From: Vacuolonema iberomarrocanum LEGE 07170
Lineage (GTDB): Bacteria; Cyanobacteriota; Cyanobacteriia; Elainellales; Elainellaceae
Direction: 5' to 3'
Assembly: GCA_015207365.1 (NCBI GenBank)
Contig: JADEXA010000032.1
Coordinates: 1-64,000 of the forward strand
DNA length: 64,000 bases
Both the position numbers and the translations under genes were made by a program. The notes under the pieces were generated by a model that was not told where the DNA came from, did not search any database, and saw only the letters and a list, made by a program, of their open reading frames with translations. This document shows positions 41,879 to 50,247 of the stretch, piece by piece. Numbering within the stretch: the first letter of the stretch is position 1; each line of letters begins with the position of its first letter.

Positions 41879-43231
41879 GTGTCTAACTCCGCGTCTGGTC
41901 TGCAATTCGGCCATACTTTGTCAAAGCAGCCTTGGCTCCGATCGCGCTGGTTGCGTTACAGCTTCATTGGTGTGCTGCTGCTTGTACTCGGAGGCTTTGG
42001 TGTGCGGCAATTGCTCGTGATCTTGGCTGAGCGGTCGGCTCCCCCATTGTTGACCCAACCCGTTGAGCAGAAGACTGTCACCGTCACGATTACGGCCAAT
42101 GGCACGGTGGAGGCCGAGCGATCCATCAACCTCAGTCCCAAAACGGCTGGTGTGATCCAAACTCTGTTAGTGGAGGAGGGCGATCGCGTCCGGCAGGGGG
42201 AGGTGCTTGCGGTGATGGATGATGCAAACCTACGGGGTCAGTTGACCGAGGCGCAGGGGCAACTCGTTCAGCAGGAAGCCAACTTGCAACGGGTGTTGGC
42301 AGGCGATCGCCCCCAAGAAACGGCTCAGACCCAGGCGCGTTTGAGGAGTGCCCAGGCTGAATTGGAGATGGCCGAAGCCGATCTGATTAGCGATGAAATG
42401 CTGTACGAGGCGGGGGCCATTTCTCGGCAGAGCTATCAACAAACAGTGACCGCTCGAAATGTGGCTCAGGCGGCTGTTGACGAAGCCCAGCAAACAGTGG
42501 CCTTGTCGCAAATCGGAACACGCCAGGAAGAGATTGATCAGGCTCGCGCTCAGGTGATCGCCGCTCAAGGTTCGTTGGAAACGATTCAAACCCAACTGGA
42601 TGAAACGAGTGTTCTGGCTCCTTTCGATGGAGTTGTGGTCAATACCTATGCCGATGTGGGGTCGTTTGTCAGTCCCTCAACCTCGGGCGCAGGGAACGAT
42701 AGTGACCTGTCATCCTCCATTTTGGAACTGGCCAGCGACCAGCTCGAAGTTGTGGTGAACATTGCTGAATCGCAAATTGGTCAAATTCAGCTCGGCCAAA
42801 CGGTGCAGATTCGGGTGGATGCCTTTCCAGGAGAAATATTCACGGGCGTGGTTGATCAAATTGCCCCCAGAGCAACGGTGTCTCAAAATGTGACCAGCTT
42901 TGAAGTGCAAATTGCTGTTGATACAGCGACTTCAGACGCACTTGCCATTGGCATGAATGTAGAAGCAGAGTTTGAAGTGAGTCGTCTAGAAGATGCCTTA
43001 CTCGTTCCCAATGCGGCGGTCATTCGTCAGGCCGAGGGAACTGGGGTGTACGTGCTAGGTGAGGATGGCGATCCTGTGTTTCAACCCATCGACACCGGAC
43101 TGACTGCCGAAGGGCAAACCGAGGTGCTATCGGGGCTCGATGAGGGTGAGCCAGTGCTCGTTAGCCCACCCACACAACCCGCCGATCGCCCTTCTGGGTT
43201 TAGTCTTCCAGAGCCGCCAGCAGTGCCCTAA
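41879..43231 (+). CDS. HlyD/MacA-family periplasmic adaptor (second copy)
   Basis: A 450-residue adaptor, paralogous to 35638-37038: the segments RQEEI, YADVGSFVSPST, SSSILELAS and ATVSQNVTSFEVQI recur in both. An N-terminal membrane helix (about 20-45) is followed by lipoyl, coiled-hairpin and beta-barrel domains. The start is taken as GTG 41879 behind GGGAGAG; a longer in-frame GTG start at 41837 has no such site. It is the first structural gene after the TetR operators and is separated from the permease by 204 bp that contain an 18-bp inverted repeat. Confidence 0.85.
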   Translation: MSNSASGLQFGHTLSKQPWLRSRWLRYSFIGVLLLVLGGFGVRQLLVILAERSAPPLLTQPVEQKTVTVTITANGTVEAERSINLSPKTAGVIQTLLVEEGDRVRQGEVLAVMDDANLRGQLTEAQGQLVQQEANLQRVLAGDRPQETAQTQARLRSAQAELEMAEADLISDEMLYEAGAISRQSYQQTVTARNVAQAAVDEAQQTVALSQIGTRQEEIDQARAQVIAAQGSLETIQTQLDETSVLAPFDGVVVNTYADVGSFVSPSTSGAGNDSDLSSSILELASDQLEVVVNIAESQIGQIQLGQTVQIRVDAFPGEIFTGVVDQIAPRATVSQNVTSFEVQIAVDTATSDALAIGMNVEAEFEVSRLEDALLVPNAAVIRQAEGTGVYVLGEDGDPVFQPIDTGLTAEGQTEVLSGLDEGEPVLVSPPTQPADRPSGFSLPEPPAVP

Positions 43232-43248
43232 CTTAGATTATTCACGGA

Positions 43249-43314
43249 GGGTGGGCACTGCCCACCTAAACCCTAAAGTGCAGGCAGTGAGCCAATGGTG
43301 GGCAGTGCCCACCC
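43249..43314. repeat. 18-bp perfect inverted repeat element (family E)
   Basis: GGGTGGGCACTGCCCACC (43249-43266) and its exact complement (43297-43314), each half itself nearly palindromic, around a 30-bp centre. It sits inside the exporter operon, between adaptor and permease, where it could act as an attenuating hairpin or be a small mobile palindrome. Confidence 0.7.
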
Positions 43315-43435
43315 TACGAATCCGCTTGATTTTACGTTCCACCTTCCCACTAAGGGATAAAGTTCCTGTCCCCGAGCTGAGACGAAGCACTTCCATCCTT
43401 CTCATCGAACTTACAGACGTCATACCGGAGAATTT

Positions 43436-44698
43436 ATGAGCATCACGAAGCTGCGACCCCATGCGGTTCCGCCTTTAGAAGTGGGTGAAATGGCGATCGC
43501 CGCCCTGTTGAGCAATAAGCTGCGCAGTGGTTTGACTATGCTAGGGGTCATCATTGGCATTTCGTCGGTGATTGGCATTTCCTCCATTGGGCAGGGGGTA
43601 CAGAAATCGACCGAAGAGAGCCTGCGGGGACTGGGTACCGATATTTTGCAAGTGATGGCCGGGGAGGCAGAGAGCGGCGGCATCAGTCAAGGACAGGGAT
43701 CGGTCAGTACGCTGACCTGGGAAGATGCACAGGCGATCGCTGAGCAAGCGCCCTCCGCAACGGTAGTGTCGGCCTATTTACAGCGCAGTGCCCAGGTGGT
43801 TTATGGCGCAGAAAATACAACGACGACGGTATATGGCACCGATTTGAATTTTCCTGAAGCCAATAACACCTTTCCGGCGACTGGGCGATTTTTTAACGAA
43901 GAAGAGTTGGATGCCGCTGCATCGGTGGTTGTCATTGCCCCTACGGTTCAGGAAAATCTGTTTCCCCCGAATGTCGATCCTATCGGAGAAACGATTCGCA
44001 TTCAGGGGGAAGTTTATGACGTTATCGGCGTTATGGAAGAAAAAGGTGCCCAGGGGCCGATGGATCGAGATGATGCGGTGTACATTCCCCTAACGGCCAT
44101 GTCGGCGCGGATTATTGGCAACAACTCTTTGATGGGAACATCGGTGAATGGCATCTACCTCAAGGGTGAAGACGAATCCCAATTAGAGGCGTTGCAGTTC
44201 CAGGCTGAGAACATTCTGCGACTACGCCACGACATCGATGTGCCTGAAAATGACGACTTTCGCATTTCCAACCAGGCCGACATTCTTGAAACCCTCAACA
44301 CGATTCTAGGTTTACTGACTGGCATGATTGTCGCCGTTGCCGGAATTTCCCTGGTGGTCGGAGGCATTGGTATTGCCAATATCATGCTCGTCTCTGTTGT
44401 CGAACGGACTCGCGAAATCGGTATCCGCAAGGCGTTAGGAGCGACAGACAGCACTATTCTCAATCAGTTTTTAACCGAATCCATTGTCATTTCTGGAGCG
44501 GGAGGCGTTGTCGGAATTGTCCTCGGTGTTGGCATTACGTTTGTTGCAGCCAACCTCTTTAGCTTTGCGTTTGTGATTTCCGGGGGAGCCGTTCTAGCTG
44601 GCTTTGGGCTTTCAACTGCCGTCGGCTTGATAGCGGGCGTCGTTCCCGCTAGAAATGCGGCCAAACTTGACCCCATCGATGCGTTGCGGAGTGATTAG
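43436..44698 (+). CDS. MacB-like FtsX-domain permease (second copy)
   Basis: A 420-residue permease, paralogous to 34359-35633. The N-terminal helix LTMLGVIIGISSVIGI, the MacB_PCD periplasmic domain and the C-terminal FtsX helices with GIANIMLVSVVERTREIGIRKA are all recognisable. An ACCGGAGAATTT ribosome site precedes the ATG. Works with the adaptor before it and the ATPase after it (61-bp gap). Both systems share the same gene order, indicating duplication of a whole operon. Confidence 0.9.
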   Translation: MSITKLRPHAVPPLEVGEMAIAALLSNKLRSGLTMLGVIIGISSVIGISSIGQGVQKSTEESLRGLGTDILQVMAGEAESGGISQGQGSVSTLTWEDAQAIAEQAPSATVVSAYLQRSAQVVYGAENTTTTVYGTDLNFPEANNTFPATGRFFNEEELDAAASVVVIAPTVQENLFPPNVDPIGETIRIQGEVYDVIGVMEEKGAQGPMDRDDAVYIPLTAMSARIIGNNSLMGTSVNGIYLKGEDESQLEALQFQAENILRLRHDIDVPENDDFRISNQADILETLNTILGLLTGMIVAVAGISLVVGGIGIANIMLVSVVERTREIGIRKALGATDSTILNQFLTESIVISGAGGVVGIVLGVGITFVAANLFSFAFVISGGAVLAGFGLSTAVGLIAGVVPARNAAKLDPIDALRSD

Positions 44699-44759
44699 TT
44701 TGGATTTCTGTATCGGTGTTTTCGTCAAATAACTATTCACCACACCTTTTTCTTTGCCG

Positions 44760-45422
44760 ATGATTACTTTAGAAAATATCGTTAAGCATTACCGCTTGGG
44801 CGACGTTGATGTTCCCGTTCTGAAAGGCATTAATCTCCATGTCGAAGCGGGAGAATATGTTTCCATCATGGGTGCATCGGGGTCGGGGAAGTCTACCCTG
44901 ATGAATATCATTGGTTGTCTCGATCGCCCCACTCAGGGCTCTTACCATCTAGAAAACCGTGACCTAACCACCCTAGATAAGGATGGCCTGGCCTATATCC
45001 GCAATCAATACCTCGGCTTTGTCTTTCAACAGTTCAACCTACTGTCGCGCCTAACGGCCTTGGAAAATGTCATGCTGCCGATGGTGTACGCTGGCATTTC
45101 CAAAACAGATCGACGGGATCGGGCAGCAGCGGCCTTGGTGAAGGTTGGCCTAGGCGATCGCATCACCAACCGCCCTAGCCAGCTCTCTGGAGGACAACAG
45201 CAGCGGGTGGCGATCGCCCGTGCCCTGGTCAACCAACCTTCACTTTTGCTCGCCGATGAACCAACAGGTGCCCTGGATACAAAAACCTCAAAAGACGTGA
45301 TGGCATTATTTCACGATCTTCACGACCAGGGCATTACGATCGTCGTCATTACCCACGATTCAGATGTAGCCGAGCAAACCAAGCGCAAAATCCACATCCA
45401 GGATGGATTGATTATCGACTAA
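44760..45422 (+). CDS. MacB/LolD-type ABC transporter ATPase (second copy)
   Basis: A 220-residue ATPase with Walker A GASGSGKST, signature LSGGQQQRVAIARAL, Walker B LLADEPTGALD and H-loop ITHDS. ATG 44760 (MITLENIV) is taken as start; an in-frame TTG six bases earlier is possible. It is the last gene of the TetR-controlled exporter. It is a close relative of the 33664-34347 ATPase, and the two might exchange between complexes. Confidence 0.9.
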   Translation: MITLENIVKHYRLGDVDVPVLKGINLHVEAGEYVSIMGASGSGKSTLMNIIGCLDRPTQGSYHLENRDLTTLDKDGLAYIRNQYLGFVFQQFNLLSRLTALENVMLPMVYAGISKTDRRDRAAAALVKVGLGDRITNRPSQLSGGQQQRVAIARALVNQPSLLLADEPTGALDTKTSKDVMALFHDLHDQGITIVVITHDSDVAEQTKRKIHIQDGLIID

Positions 45423-45582
45423 TAGCTGTTGGATTGTTGGGGCGATCGCCAAAATAGCAAAGAGGGCGGATTTCGGCGATCGCTTCGTCACGTTTCTCGG
45501 GTCAATTGGTTTCGTCTATCCTGACCTCAAACGGGTGTTGATAGACAAAGCCTATCAGGCTCATTGAATGCAATATCGAAAC

Positions 45583-45981
45583 CTACTGGCCAAATAGACC
45601 TTTGACAGAGTCAACGAAGTCATCTGCCGTCTCTTCTACTGCATCGCCAGTCTCATCGACTGCATTTTGAGCTGCATTTTGAGTCCGGCCAATATCTCTC
45701 CGGGCACGCCCTTTCGCTTGGTCAGCGGCACCTTCCACTTGCCCAGTTACCTTACCCAAGTTGCGCTTAACTGTACCCAAATCTTCTTCAGCCTTGCCCT
45801 GAATCATGTCGGTCGTACCCTGGCCTGCAACTTGATCCAGTGCGTTATTAGATGCTGCGATCGCACTTGTCTGGAGACCACCGAACAGAATAGTGACAGC
45901 AAGTAAAGCACAGCAGACTGCACGGACTACCCCTGAAAATACTGTTCCAAACCGTTGACTTAAACGAGAATTAATCTTCAT
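45583..45981 (-). CDS. Exported CsbD-like, low-complexity stress protein
   Basis: A 132-residue protein with a signal peptide (hydrophobic about 16-42, ending TSAIAA). The mature chain is alanine-, glycine- and acidic-rich, with CsbD-like KAEEDLGTVKRNLGKVTGQVEGAADQAKG and an amphipathic C-terminal helix. CsbD/YjbJ-like proteins accumulate under stress; this one would act in the periplasm or thylakoid lumen. The start at 45981 (MKINSRL) is preferred over an upstream ATG because AGGAGATGGGG precedes it. Function in detail is unknown. Confidence 0.7.
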   Translation of the reverse strand: MKINSRLSQRFGTVFSGVVRAVCCALLAVTILFGGLQTSAIAASNNALDQVAGQGTTDMIQGKAEEDLGTVKRNLGKVTGQVEGAADQAKGRARRDIGRTQNAAQNAVDETGDAVEETADDFVDSVKGLFGQ

Positions 45982-46176
45982 GACCCCATCTCCTAACGTT
46001 TCTAGCAAATACATGACGAGTTATACCGCAGATATGGGGTTGCCCAAATCAATCATAAGAGAGATTGTTGAGTAACAAGAAGATATGGCTCTTCCCCGGT
46101 TTAACCTTACATTACGCTAGCGTTAACCTATCTTACGAGATTGGCGATCGCACGAAATCTGTTCGTTTATCGCTGT

Positions 46177-47586
46177 CTACTCAAGCTCAAGAAATGAGTG
46201 GCGAGCCTGGTCAAAATTAGGCTGTGTGATTAGGCTAAAGTAATCTTGTTTAAAGCAATTGTTAATCTTTTTAGTTTCTGGGAAAACACCCCCTACGCCG
46301 GGATAGCGCTCAACTTCTAATATCCACGGATGAAACATATCATCAAAAATAATGTCTAAACCTAAGAATTTGGGTGGATAACTTCCAGGTTGAGCCAATG
46401 CAGATGCATGGTCAAAAATACAAGAAAATCTCATTAAATTTAAGATATATGCTCCAACCTGTTCGAGACCTGTTTTTATAGAATTTATTTGGTTAGAGTC
46501 GAAATAGCCTATAGAAAATAGGCTTTTGAGGCTTAAGAGATGACCCGGTAAATGCTTTAACTTCGAATGGTGAATCTTTCCTCCAGACGCTAGTAAATTA
46601 GCGATATGAATTGTCTCTGATCCTAGTGCTTCAGTATCTAGAGTAAAGATTTCAGGTGCAATGAAGATTAGTGCATCTTGCCAGAGGAAAGCTCTGAATG
46701 GATGAAGCGATAGAATGACAATATAAGCTCTAATGTTAAATTTGCGATTTTCTAAAAGTAATGGATTAGAAATATACTTTTGTACAACTGTTTGATTGTA
46801 ATCAGGCAATGATTGGCAATCACTAAGATTATTGAATACTTTAAGACCTTGGCCACCAGAAAGATTGGAATGCTTAATAATCCAATAATCGCTCTGACTA
46901 GGATGATGTTGGAGATCCTCTAAGTCTTCAGGCAAAATAAATGTTAATGGATAAAAATCTTGAGCATGATTTCCTTGGTTGAACTTTCTATAGGTCTTAA
47001 TGAGCTTGGATAGGCTGGATTTGTTATCTAGTTCTTGATAGAAAGGAGCATCATGCTTCATACTGAAGCTTACTAAATAATCAATCTCCGATAAGCTGTA
47101 TTGAGTTAGCCTCGAATAGGCAGAGGAGGCCGTTGAACTGTCGCTGGCAAGAAAACAATAAAAATTAACTAAAGGGCTGCGTTGAAATTTCTCTTGAGCT
47201 TGCTTGAGAAGTTCGCATCCTTGTTGGTGATGCCCTAGCTCACATAGGCTACTAGCTAATAAGACGGCAATTTCTGGATCCTGCCACTTATTTAAGTCAA
47301 ACGTTTTTTGATAGTAAAAGTAGCCTAAAGACAATTGCCCTAACTGACGATAGCAATAAGCTAAATTTCTTAAAATATTAGAATTATCTGGATTCAAATA
47401 GAGCGCAATATGGAGATAATGAACTGCATTCTCATAGTTCTGAAGAATAGATTCTGAGCCTGCCAGACATAAAAATCCTTTCCAATTGTCGGGATAACGT
47501 TCCACGAAGCCCTTGAGAAGAGAGTTAGCTCTTTGCTTATCCCTTTCTAATAGAGAAAGTGCCTGTTTAAGCTCGTCTTCTTCCAT
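46177..47586 (-). CDS. TPR-tubulin-tyrosine-ligase-like (TTL) fusion protein
   Basis: A 469-residue protein. Residues about 1-150 are tetratricopeptide helices (YLNPDNSNILRNLAYCYRQLG). From about 205 the chain is a TTL-like ATP-grasp domain: TFILPEDLEDL, YWIIKHSNLSGGQGL, VVQKYISNPLLL with KFNIRAYIVI, and LGLDIIFDD before ILEVERYPGVGG. These are the ATP and magnesium contact regions of tubulin tyrosine ligases and glutamylases, which add amino acids to protein tails. Tubulin is absent in bacteria, so the target must be another protein or peptide. Base composition is clearly more AT-rich than the neighbours, suggesting transfer. It stands alone. Confidence 0.8.
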   Translation of the reverse strand: MEEDELKQALSLLERDKQRANSLLKGFVERYPDNWKGFLCLAGSESILQNYENAVHYLHIALYLNPDNSNILRNLAYCYRQLGQLSLGYFYYQKTFDLNKWQDPEIAVLLASSLCELGHHQQGCELLKQAQEKFQRSPLVNFYCFLASDSSTASSAYSRLTQYSLSEIDYLVSFSMKHDAPFYQELDNKSSLSKLIKTYRKFNQGNHAQDFYPLTFILPEDLEDLQHHPSQSDYWIIKHSNLSGGQGLKVFNNLSDCQSLPDYNQTVVQKYISNPLLLENRKFNIRAYIVILSLHPFRAFLWQDALIFIAPEIFTLDTEALGSETIHIANLLASGGKIHHSKLKHLPGHLLSLKSLFSIGYFDSNQINSIKTGLEQVGAYILNLMRFSCIFDHASALAQPGSYPPKFLGLDIIFDDMFHPWILEVERYPGVGGVFPETKKINNCFKQDYFSLITQPNFDQARHSFLELE

Positions 47587-47613
47587 TACCTATCCCTAGG
47601 GCTAATTATCTTG

Positions 47614-47645
47614 ATCAAAATTCTACATCATCAAAATTCTACATC
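47614..47645. repeat. 16-bp perfect tandem duplication
   Basis: Two adjacent copies of ATCAAAATTCTACATC in the upstream region of the TPR-TTL gene. It has the same unit length as the duplication that breaks the Rieske gene. Confidence 0.85.
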
Positions 47646-47798
47646 TACGATGGCAAGATTTCACCCAAGACGCAGAGGGGCACTGAAACGACTTGAATCT
47701 TGTCTTTTCAGGCTCAGTACAGGACAAAAATTGAGAAGTCTCTGTTTTTTATTTTGTACTCAGCTTTTCGGCAGTCGTTATGTTGTTGTTTTGTCTGC

Positions 47799-47930
47799 TA
47801 AGTGAGTGGCCTTTATTTCTCGTAGGATGTGTTAGGCGAAGCCGTAACGCGTCAAAGCCTTGCTAGATGGTGCATTACGGCTTCACCTAACGGCACCCTA
47901 CACCAGAGTTTATTTATGGCGATCTACTTA
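47799..47930. repeat. Palindromic element D, copy 2 (inverted)
   Basis: Starts TAAGTGAGTGGCC and ends GGCGATCTACTTA, reading opposite to copy 1 (33467-33597). Its terminal bases encode the last codons and the TAA stop of the alpha/beta hydrolase gene. Confidence 0.75.
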
Positions 47931-48738
47931 GAAAACTAATCAGCTTTTCTACGACAGTGTTGGGCGCTTCCAACTGTGGCAAGTGACCGACATTGTCGAG
48001 GGTTTCGAAGGATGCTTGGGGGATGAGTGTATTGAGTGCTTGGCCGCGCTCAAGGGGAATCCAGGGGTCGTCCTTGCCCCAAAGGATTTTGACAGGACAG
48101 CGAATATCACCAAACATCGGTTCAACCTCGGCGGTGTACTTTTCATCGGCCTGGGCAAATTGCCTGTAGAAGCTAATGCGCCCGTCTTCTGAAAGCCAAG
48201 GCTCAACCAGAATTTCAAAATCTTTAGGGTCGATGTCATTGACCAACGCGCCTTTGATATATGCCTCAACGACCGCTTGATGGATATGCGGAGGAAGCCC
48301 AAGAAATGCCTCAACATGGCGACCCACATGGTCAAAGAATTCTGAACCCCACGGACGCATTGCGACGACATTCATCAGAACGTAGCGTTCAAAGTCGCAT
48401 TGGTGCAGCAGATGGGCTCGGAGCGTTGTCGCACCACCAAAATCATGGGCAACAACGAGGGGCTGCTGGAGTTTCCAATGCTCGATCATCTCAGCAAAGA
48501 CTTGCCCTTGCACATCGAGGGAGGTGCGCTGCTCATTGCTTTTGTCGGATTGACCATAGCCAGGCATGTCATACCAATGAACCCGGAAATGCTCTGACAG
48601 CTTTGGTATAACCCGGTGCCATGAGAATGAAGACCACGGCCACCCATGGGCGAGTACAAGGTTAGTTCCTTTTCCAACGCTACCCGCTGCGACGGTACCT
48701 GCACTTGTTCTGACAGACTGATCGAGTTTCCAAGGCAT
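47914..48738 (-). CDS. Alpha/beta hydrolase, haloalkane dehalogenase/epoxide hydrolase-like
   Basis: A 274-residue alpha/beta-hydrolase. The oxyanion region is HGWPWSSFSW, the nucleophile is an aspartate (D99 in VVAHDFGGA) rather than serine, and the acid and base residues lie in WGKDDPWIP and VGHLPQLEAP. Asp nucleophiles are typical of haloalkane and fluoroacetate dehalogenases and epoxide hydrolases. Substrate unknown. Its last residues (SRSP) and stop are supplied by element D copy 2, so the native end may have differed. A rhodanese gene lies upstream on the same strand. Confidence 0.82.
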   Translation of the reverse strand: MPWKLDQSVRTSAGTVAAGSVGKGTNLVLAHGWPWSSFSWHRVIPKLSEHFRVHWYDMPGYGQSDKSNEQRTSLDVQGQVFAEMIEHWKLQQPLVVAHDFGGATTLRAHLLHQCDFERYVLMNVVAMRPWGSEFFDHVGRHVEAFLGLPPHIHQAVVEAYIKGALVNDIDPKDFEILVEPWLSEDGRISFYRQFAQADEKYTAEVEPMFGDIRCPVKILWGKDDPWIPLERGQALNTLIPQASFETLDNVGHLPQLEAPNTVVEKLISFLSRSP

Positions 48739-48810
48739 TTAGCTATCCTTTTTGCCACAAGAGGTTGTTTGGAGGAGCATGTTTCATGAGGATGGCGATC
48801 GCACATCGAG

Positions 48811-49644
48811 CTACTTCTCGATGGGTACGTCGGGCAAGCGGCTCCACTCGTTCCACGAACCATCATAGTTTCGCACGTTAGGATAGCCCAGTAGATATTT
48901 CAAGACAAACCAGGTATAGGCCGATCGCCCACCGATTGCACAGTAGGGAAACACGTCTTTATCTGGCGTAACGCCTTTGCTATGGTAGAGCGTTTGTAGT
49001 TCATCAAATGACTTGAACGTTCCATCGTCGTTTAGGGTGAGGAGATGTTCGATATGTATGGCTCCTGGAATATGCCCAGCCCGTTCTGCACCTTCTGGCG
49101 GTTTATCCAAAAAGCGTTCGCCTCGGTATTCCTGAAGGGTACGAACATCCAACAATACTCGCTCAGGGTGATCGATGGCGTCTTGAACGTCTTTGTGCAG
49201 CACTCGCAGAGCAGTCTCAAGGGGCTGTGCCTGGTATTCGGTTGGGGCGAAATTCGATAGCTCTGCAACGACTGGACGACCTTCAATCATCCACTTACGA
49301 TGTCCACCGTTCAAAACGCGAATATCTGAGTGGCCAAACAATTTCAATAGCCAGAAAATCCAAGCTCCGGTTCCGGGATGGCTACCATAGGCAACAACTG
49401 TTGTTTCTTTGGTGATACCTGAGCGCGAGAGGAGTTTTTCTATGGCCGTTGCGTCCAGGTTGAGGCGAAGGTCTGGCCGCAGTAAATCCGTAAATATGTT
49501 CCAAAAGATGGCACCTGGAATGTGCGCATCCTTGTAGGGTTCCGGACTCATATCAACTTCGACGATACGAACATTGGTGTCATTGAGGTGGTCGGCAAGC
49601 CATTGCGTGTCAATCAAAACTTCAGGATGAGCATACTGCATCAT
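48811..49644 (-). CDS. Two-domain rhodanese sulfurtransferase (SseA-like)
   Basis: A 277-residue protein with two rhodanese domains. The first (about 5-125) is inactive. The second carries the catalytic cysteine C235 in PYCAIGGRS, the six-residue active-site loop. Such enzymes move sulfane sulfur from thiosulfate or 3-mercaptopyruvate to cyanide or thiols. An AGGAGG site precedes two adjacent ATG codons (49644 or 49641). It lies between a DUF6220-like membrane protein gene (10-bp gap) and the hydrolase on the same strand. Confidence 0.88.
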   Translation of the reverse strand: MMQYAHPEVLIDTQWLADHLNDTNVRIVEVDMSPEPYKDAHIPGAIFWNIFTDLLRPDLRLNLDATAIEKLLSRSGITKETTVVAYGSHPGTGAWIFWLLKLFGHSDIRVLNGGHRKWMIEGRPVVAELSNFAPTEYQAQPLETALRVLHKDVQDAIDHPERVLLDVRTLQEYRGERFLDKPPEGAERAGHIPGAIHIEHLLTLNDDGTFKSFDELQTLYHSKGVTPDKDVFPYCAIGGRSAYTWFVLKYLLGYPNVRNYDGSWNEWSRLPDVPIEK

Positions 49645-49653
49645 CGGTTCCTC

Positions 49654-50109
49654 CTAAATAGTGTCGAGTTTGTTCTCTTTGCTGGGCCATATAGTTCGCC
49701 ACACGCGGTGCACGAGGGTTGACGAAGCCGTAAAGAGTGAGAACCCAAGCAAGGGATGAAAGATAGCTAAAGGCAGGGATGTTTTTGCATGAATTGTTAA
49801 AAACTGTAGCCCCAACAGCACGGCGAGACTTGCAGTTAGTTTCCGTATTCGCGGAGGAAACGGAATCCAGTAGACCCATGCCAGGAGAATGAGCGACAAC
49901 CCGCTGTATCCCCGCACGAAATGAACGTGAATGTTCCACCATGCAGGGTTATAGAAGTGAGCGAATCCAACCGTAAGTAATTGGGCAACGAGGCAGAGAT
50001 TGAAAAGGATGGCAACGACGCAAAAACCTATGACAGCCCAATGCGGAGATTGCGTACTATTTGGGATTTGGTTTGTCGTCGAATCTGAGGGATTTGATGT
50101 CATATGCAT
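49654..50109 (-). CDS. DUF6220-like small membrane protein
   Basis: A 151-residue protein with four membrane helices (about 25-45, 62-80, 88-106 and 112-135). A histidine-containing segment (NIHVHFVRGYSG) in the second and a HPLLGF motif in the last may bind heme or metal. It resembles DUF6220-type proteins. It is the first gene before the rhodanese, with a very short gap, so the two probably share a transcript; divergent from a LuxR-type regulator. Confidence 0.65.
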   Translation of the reverse strand: MHMTSNPSDSTTNQIPNSTQSPHWAVIGFCVVAILFNLCLVAQLLTVGFAHFYNPAWWNIHVHFVRGYSGLSLILLAWVYWIPFPPRIRKLTASLAVLLGLQFLTIHAKTSLPLAIFHPLLGFSLFTASSTLVHRVWRTIWPSKENKLDTI

Positions 50110-50247
50110 GATTTGTGAGAGGAGAAAGCGGAGTTAATTGGGTTTCTTCCCGTTCAACTCAGTTGACGTTAGATTAAAGTTGACGGCCTTTCTCCGTATA
50201 GACCTCGATCGAGTACACTTTGCTCTAGTTGCAATCGGTCAGTCCCC

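Noticed and set aside
47611..47805. 64-codon plus-strand frame before element D copy 2
   Set aside because: It contains the tandem duplication and ends in the mobile element; no motif.
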